A DNA stretch of 64,000 bases from the NCBI GenBank assembly GCA_965178125.1, contig OZ237740.1:62001-126000 (forward strand), written 5' to 3'. Positions 59,682-64,000 of this stretch are shown here, piece after piece. Below the pieces are notes generated by a model, which saw only the letters and a program-made list of their open reading frames with translations, did not search any database and was not told the DNA's origin. How positions within the stretch are numbered: position 1 is the first letter of the stretch; the number at the start of each line of letters is the position of its first letter. The DNA is from Bilabrum cf. latius. Taxonomy: Eukaryota; Bigyra: Bicosoecida; Bigyra; Bicosoecida. A program made the translations under genes and the position numbers.

Positions 59682-62600
59682 ATGGATGGCGATGAGGCGA
59701 GCATGCTGAGTAGAATGCTGGGCCGATCGAGGCCTAGCACTGCGGAACCGCGATCTAGCATGCGCGGTGCCGGCAGCGGCAGCCGGCCTCCAGTGCCCGA
59801 TCTGGTCCGAGCATCCGATCGGTCTGGGTCGCCGCCGGCTGGAGGTATTCTCGGGGCAAGTGCTCGGGGAGGCGCGGGAGCCTCGCGGCTCGCTCGACGA
59901 ATCGCAGCCAGTGGGGAGAGCTCCGAGGAATCCGCCTTGAAATCGCACGCTGCCCCGGCCACAATTCCGGAGCGACCAAGGACGAAAATCGATCCGAAAT
60001 TCGTGCAGCTGGCTAGCGCCTCCTTGTGTCCCTCTCTCGGAATCGACCCCGGGACCCACGAGCCCAGAGACAGTTGGCGTCTCGGGCGCGGGCCGTTCAA
60101 AGAGGGTCGCATAGGCGTGCAGTTTCCGATCGACGCACTAGAGGCGAAGATGATTGCAAACAAGTCAATGGAGAGCCGTTCGAAATAGCCAAGGGGTGCT
60201 GCTCCGGCTCGGGAGGGGTCATCTGGCTCCGGCTTGGGGGGGTCCCCACTGCTTACTCCCGCCCCCATGCTGGGGGCGGGTCCGCGGGCATCGGCCTCTT
60301 CCCCGGCTCGGTTGGGGCTGGGCTCGATGTGGTGGGGCTGTCCGCAACCACTGCTGGTCATGCAGCAGGACCTGAGATCAGGCACAGCCGGGGGGGCGGC
60401 TAGTGTCGGTGCTCGAGATGGGGCGCAGCCACCTGGCGCTGACACCGGCACGCATTCGAGGCTTCGAGGCGAGAAAGTGCCTGGTAGAGAAGACAGGTCA
60501 ACAGCGGGTGCAGGTGCAGTGAACGGCAGTTCTAGGGGGAGTACAAATCCGCTGTTGCTGGCAGGCAGCAGTAAGCACCATGCGATCCAGTCTAGCACAC
60601 CTGAGCGCAGCAGCGGTGACAGAAGTGGTCAAACCCGTGCAGGTGGCCAAAGTGGAACACCAGCCACGGGCATAGCCATGACAGACTCTCCATTGATATC
60701 GACCGCGTGGGGCCCAAGCGCCAATCGAAAATCGGCGGCCGCCCAGCAGAGCAGGCGCAAATCGGCCGTGGACAGGTCCTTCCCCGGCAGAGCAGGGTTC
60801 CCCGGCACTGCAAGCGGTGGATCACACGCAGGCGCTGGATTTGTCGACGCTCAGCGGTGCTGGAACGCCCCAGCGGAGGATGCTACTAGGCCGGTAGCCG
60901 GAGACATTTTGTTTTGCTTCGACTCCCCGCAGGACAGGGATGACGCTGTGAGGGCCCTGCTGGCGCACACCGTGCTGGCTTGCTCCTGCCCCAGCACCAG
61001 CATCCACGGGATGCTCCCGGAGCTCTGGCCCGCATTGGCGCTGTCTGGTGTTCCCTGTCCAAGGGGGCCCCGCTTGACCCACGAAGGGTGCTACCCTGCC
61101 GTTGTTCCCTGGGATCTGCCGCCGAGCGACGGTGATGGCGCGTTGCCCGCGGTGGAGGCGCAGCTGCAGAGATCCATGGTGGGTGCATTGCATGGCAGTG
61201 AAACTGCGTCGTCTGCATTGCACGATGGCTCATACGGCCTGCCAGACATCCTTGCATCCAAAGGTCTCGAACTTGACGGAATCGATCTGCGTCCAGCCGG
61301 CCCTGACACGGGGTCGAATGCCGGCAGCTTCGGGGCGGTGTATCCTGGGCTCATGCTAGCGCGTAATGATGAAACTGGCATGCCAGACAAATGGCCTTGC
61401 AAAGTAGTGCTGAAGGTATCGCCACACGGAGGTGGCCGTTTCATCCCTTGTTCCCTGGCAGCTGGCCTCCTGGCTGCCGAGCGGTGGCCCGGCACAACGA
61501 CTGCTGCCAGCGCGGTGAAATCTCTTCTTCTGACTCCCAAGCAGAGGAGACTAGAGGCCAGGCCTGATGCAGAGGCTGGGATGCGCGGGTCTTCAGGCGC
61601 TATGGCTACTCCATCGTCGTCAGTATCAGCTGCACCCGACTCGAGCAATCTAGGGTCATGCAGCACGAGGCAGGCGGTGCCTTTGCTTGAAGACCTGTCG
61701 GTCGCAATCGCCGAGATACAGGCACTAGAGAGGGCGAGGGCCTTCGCGCTGGTGGAGACAGGGGCCACAGAGCGGTCGGGTGCATCGCACGGCAGTGCTA
61801 AGGTTGGTCAGGACGGGGTCGTGGTGAGGGGAGTGCCTTGCCTGTACCGAGTGGTCGAGGGGTGGGGGTGCGCTGGGCTCGTGCTCTCACGGATGGAGGG
61901 CATGGATCTCATGCAGTACATGAGATTGAAATGCGGTGAGATTGGCACGGATCTTCGGGGCAAACGGCTGAGGGTGGGCGTGTGCCCGCTGCCGCTGTCC
62001 AGGGGCCTGCCTGCCCCAGATCTCGCTGGACTAACTGCCAGCCTAGTGGCATCGCTGACTGCTCTGCACTGCATCGGGGTGTATTCAAGGGATGTCAAGC
62101 CGAACAATTGCATCGTTGTACGGACACTGACACCATCGGAGTCGGGACTGGGTCAGGGGGATGGCGAATCCAAGGGTGGATCGGAGGGTCGCGCTGCTGC
62201 CTCCTCCAACGGCGGCAGGGCATCAGGAGGGGCTGGCTCTGATTCCGAGTCGAGTGAAGGAGGTCGTGAGACGCCCCCTTCCAGTATGATGAGTATACCT
62301 GAAGGTGCTCTCGGGGGTAAGCTTGCTGCACCGCACTGCGGTGGTGCAGCAGTGGAGCTTGCTGGCCTGGTGGATCTCGGCTTCGCTCTCACCACGGCGT
62401 GCTGTCCCCCGCTCCCCCTTGTTCCCTGGCACCGCCTTGAGTCCGAAGCGGGATCGAGCACTCCGGTCATCCCACGTGTGACGAGTGCATCCCTCGCGGA
62501 CCGAAGGATCACAGCGTCAGCGTCAGGCAGAAGGCGGCGGAGCACTGCGGGTGCCGGCGCTGGGTCCGGCGGGGGGAGGCCCCAGCTGAGGCGCGCGGCG

Positions 62601-63224
62601 CAGCTAGCCATGGGCGCAGCGACCCTGCAAGCCATCCGGAATCGAAACCGAGAAGAGCTGGAGGGCGGGGAGGGGGAATTGGCCGGGAATCGGTGTGAGG
62701 AGGGCCCCGGAGCGCCAGTTCGATGCCCCGCACCATCGTGCCCTGCAGCCTGGCTGCTTGTGGGCACTCGTTGGACAGCCTGCCCCGAGATTTGGCGGAA
62801 ATCTGTCCCCTACGACCCCGCCGCCGCGGATGCGTATTCACTCGGGGCTGCGCTCTTTCTGGTTGCAACCGGTGCGGCCCCCGCCCTGGGTCACGACCTC
62901 AAGGGGCGCGGGGCCGTCGGGCAGGTTCGAAGCGGTGTGGTGAGTGGCGAGGTTGCAACCGTTGCGGCGCTGCGTCGGTACCTGTCTGTCTCCGGCACGG
63001 GGTCGGCGGCTGGGTCAGTGCCGGGTGCGCTGGACGGTGTAGGGGCCGGTGCGGTCTCAAAGTCAAGCGGCGCTTGGCAACCGCCACAGGATGACGTGGC
63101 TGGCGTTAGTAAGGTGCTGTTTGGAGGGATGGTGGGGTCAGAGTCAAAGCTGGGTGGCCTACTTGCTATTTCTCCCGAGCGCAGGAAGCGGTTGCCTGAC
63201 CTACTGCTGGAGCTTTTGGACTGA
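59682..63224 (+). CDS. Divergent protein kinase with long disordered N-terminus
   Basis: A likely Ser/Thr kinase of about 1,180 residues from ATG 59682 (MDGDEASML) to TGA 63222, with one TAG at 60186. Kinase elements in order: a Gly-rich loop (SNAGSFGAVYPG), the Lys strand (CKVVLKVS), a catalytic loop reading YSRDVKPNN where most kinases have HRDxKxxN, DLGFA in place of DFG, and ACPEIW for APE. Insertions separate these lobes, with Gly/Ser-rich loops. The catalytic Asp, the metal-binding Asn and the DxG Asp are kept, so activity is possible despite His to Ser in HRD. Two copies of the iterated palindrome lie at its 3' end. Confidence 0.82.
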
Positions 63225-63340
63225 CGACATCTTGGATCAGCTCTTGATACGCTTGGCGACTTCGATTTGGCATTGGCCCCTGCGAACTGGTGTTGGAAAG
63301 TGGCAGTGCACTGTGGTGCACACGGATTCTGCAATTCAGC

Positions 63341-64000
63341 ATGGAGCACGATTCAGACGCCTCGCGCATGGCCGCGATTGGTCCTGGCCTGTACGACATG
63401 AAATGTCTTGACGTGGCGGCAAACTCCACCCTGAAGAGCCGCCTGATGAGCCTTTACAGCGATATTGATTTCGATGAATTGGGAAAGGTGTGGGAGCGCG
63501 ACACCATAGAAGCCGGCCCGGATCGACGCTCGCAGTCGGCGTCTCGCTCCAACCACTCGGCGTCTCGCTCCAACCACACCACCACCGCCAGCACCAAGTA
63601 CACCCGCATCGTGGACGGGCGGGAGGAAGTCGTGGACACCTCGTACAAGACCAGCTCCATCCACGAGGACGGGCCCACCATCCAACGGGCCCTGCAGCTT
63701 GCAGAGCTGGCCTCCAGTGGGGGCAAGGCAGGACTGGATCTCAGCGCGGCGTGGTCATCCGGCAAGTCTCGGCGCACTGCTCAGCTCGCCACAGACGTCA
63801 CGGTGAGCGTCAGGGGAGGCGAGCCCAGCCTCGTCAGCGCCACGCAGGACCGCGAGACGATGATGGCTGGGCTCAAGCGCTGGGCCACCACGGTGGACAC
63901 GATGCCGGCCGTGGTGGACATGAAGTTCTGGGCCCTGCACGGCCTGGCTCTCTTCGGCGACTGGGAGGCGTGCACCCGCATAGCGATGGAGGCAGGCAAG
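63341..64000 (+). CDS. MACPF-like protein, 5' portion (cut by window edge)
   Basis: Open from ATG 63341 (MEHDSDASRM) to the last base, 220 residues, no TAG so far. The start GPGLYDMKCLDV, then TVSVRGGEPSL and LKRWATTVDTMPAVVDMKFWALHGL, follow the order of a membrane-attack-complex/perforin domain, where a GG-turn and a W..S...P segment close the fold. No signal peptide is visible at this start. MACPF proteins include pore formers and non-lytic developmental proteins; which applies cannot be told. The call is by pattern and moderate. Confidence 0.5.
   Translation, partial: MEHDSDASRMAAIGPGLYDMKCLDVAANSTLKSRLMSLYSDIDFDELGKVWERDTIEAGPDRRSQSASRSNHSASRSNHTTTASTKYTRIVDGREEVVDTSYKTSSIHEDGPTIQRALQLAELASSGGKAGLDLSAAWSSGKSRRTAQLATDVTVSVRGGEPSLVSATQDRETMMAGLKRWATTVDTMPAVVDMKFWALHGLALFGDWEACTRIAMEAGK

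Noticed and set aside
1-64000. Programmed stop readthrough, selenocysteine or pyrrolysine as the reason for internal TAGs
   Set aside because: There are about 72 TAGs in 18 genes with no shared downstream element, and TAG never ends a gene. Readthrough or special amino acids affect few sites per genome, and selenocysteine uses UGA.
1-64000. UAG = Leu or UAG = Glu
   Set aside because: Both meanings exist in other eukaryotes, but the USP Cys-box site, the CAG run and the ankyrin position all favour Gln. Leu fits the ankyrin and linker sites poorly; Glu does not fit the USP site.
1-64000. All genes here are decaying pseudogenes
   Set aside because: TGA and TAA are absent from the same frames, frameshifts are not seen, catalytic motifs are intact and splice phases agree. 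Random decay would not produce only TAG.

Overview
This window comes from the nuclear genome of a GC-rich protist. It carries spliceosomal introns (GT..AG, roughly 75-340 bp), an Arp2/3 subunit, a transcription elongation factor 1 homologue, a polycystin/mucolipin-type channel and an ABCC transporter. Nothing in it is bacterial. I cannot place the organism further.

The main result is the genetic code. In nearly every gene the codon TAG lies inside the open frame, and the homology on both sides of it belongs to one protein. I count about 72 in-frame TAG codons in 18 genes. Where I can see a natural end, the gene stops at TGA (15 genes) or TAA (3 genes), never at TAG. Three places identify the amino acid as glutamine. 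A TAG fills the near-invariant Gln of a USP Cys box (3061-3063). A TAG sits inside a CAG run (42946-48). A TAG fills the polar position before the hydrophobic run of an ankyrin repeat (10150-52). Under the standard code almost every gene here would look like a string of fragments.

Layout. 1-3435 (-): membrane-anchored ubiquitin protease, cut by the left edge. 3731-8332 (-): F-box/WD-type protein with an RGG tract. 8699-10700 (-): ankyrin protein. 11703-12247 (-): ARPC5. 12455-16324 (-): TRPML/PKD-like channel, divergent from a secreted GH27 alpha-galactosidase at 16471-18852 (+). 19092-20252 (+): secreted Cys-rich protein. 20838-23576 (+): SNM1/Pso2-type nuclease. 23816-31004 (+): very large SOS1-type Na+/H+ exchanger. 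31320-33697 (-): SPFH/band-7 membrane protein. 33950-38650 (-): ABCC transporter. 38853-42987 (+): coiled-coil protein. 43142-45823 (+): membrane-anchored pepsin-like protein. 45963-47923 (+): unrecognised conserved-looking protein. 48139-48627 (+): ELOF1. 48701-50092 (-): KsgA/Dim1 rRNA dimethylase. 50155-52941: rearranged duplication with a truncated gene copy. 52587-55787 (+): unrecognised protein whose 5' end is the other copy. 56017-58002 (-): TPM-RING protein. 59682-63224 (+): divergent protein kinase. 63341-64000 (+): MACPF-like protein, cut by the right edge.

The genes do not form a pathway; this is ordinary mixed eukaryotic gene order. What they share is the code, plus three short words repeated far above chance: GGTTGCAACCG, CAGGGAACA and TGACGAGTG. 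These recur in unrelated coding regions on both strands.
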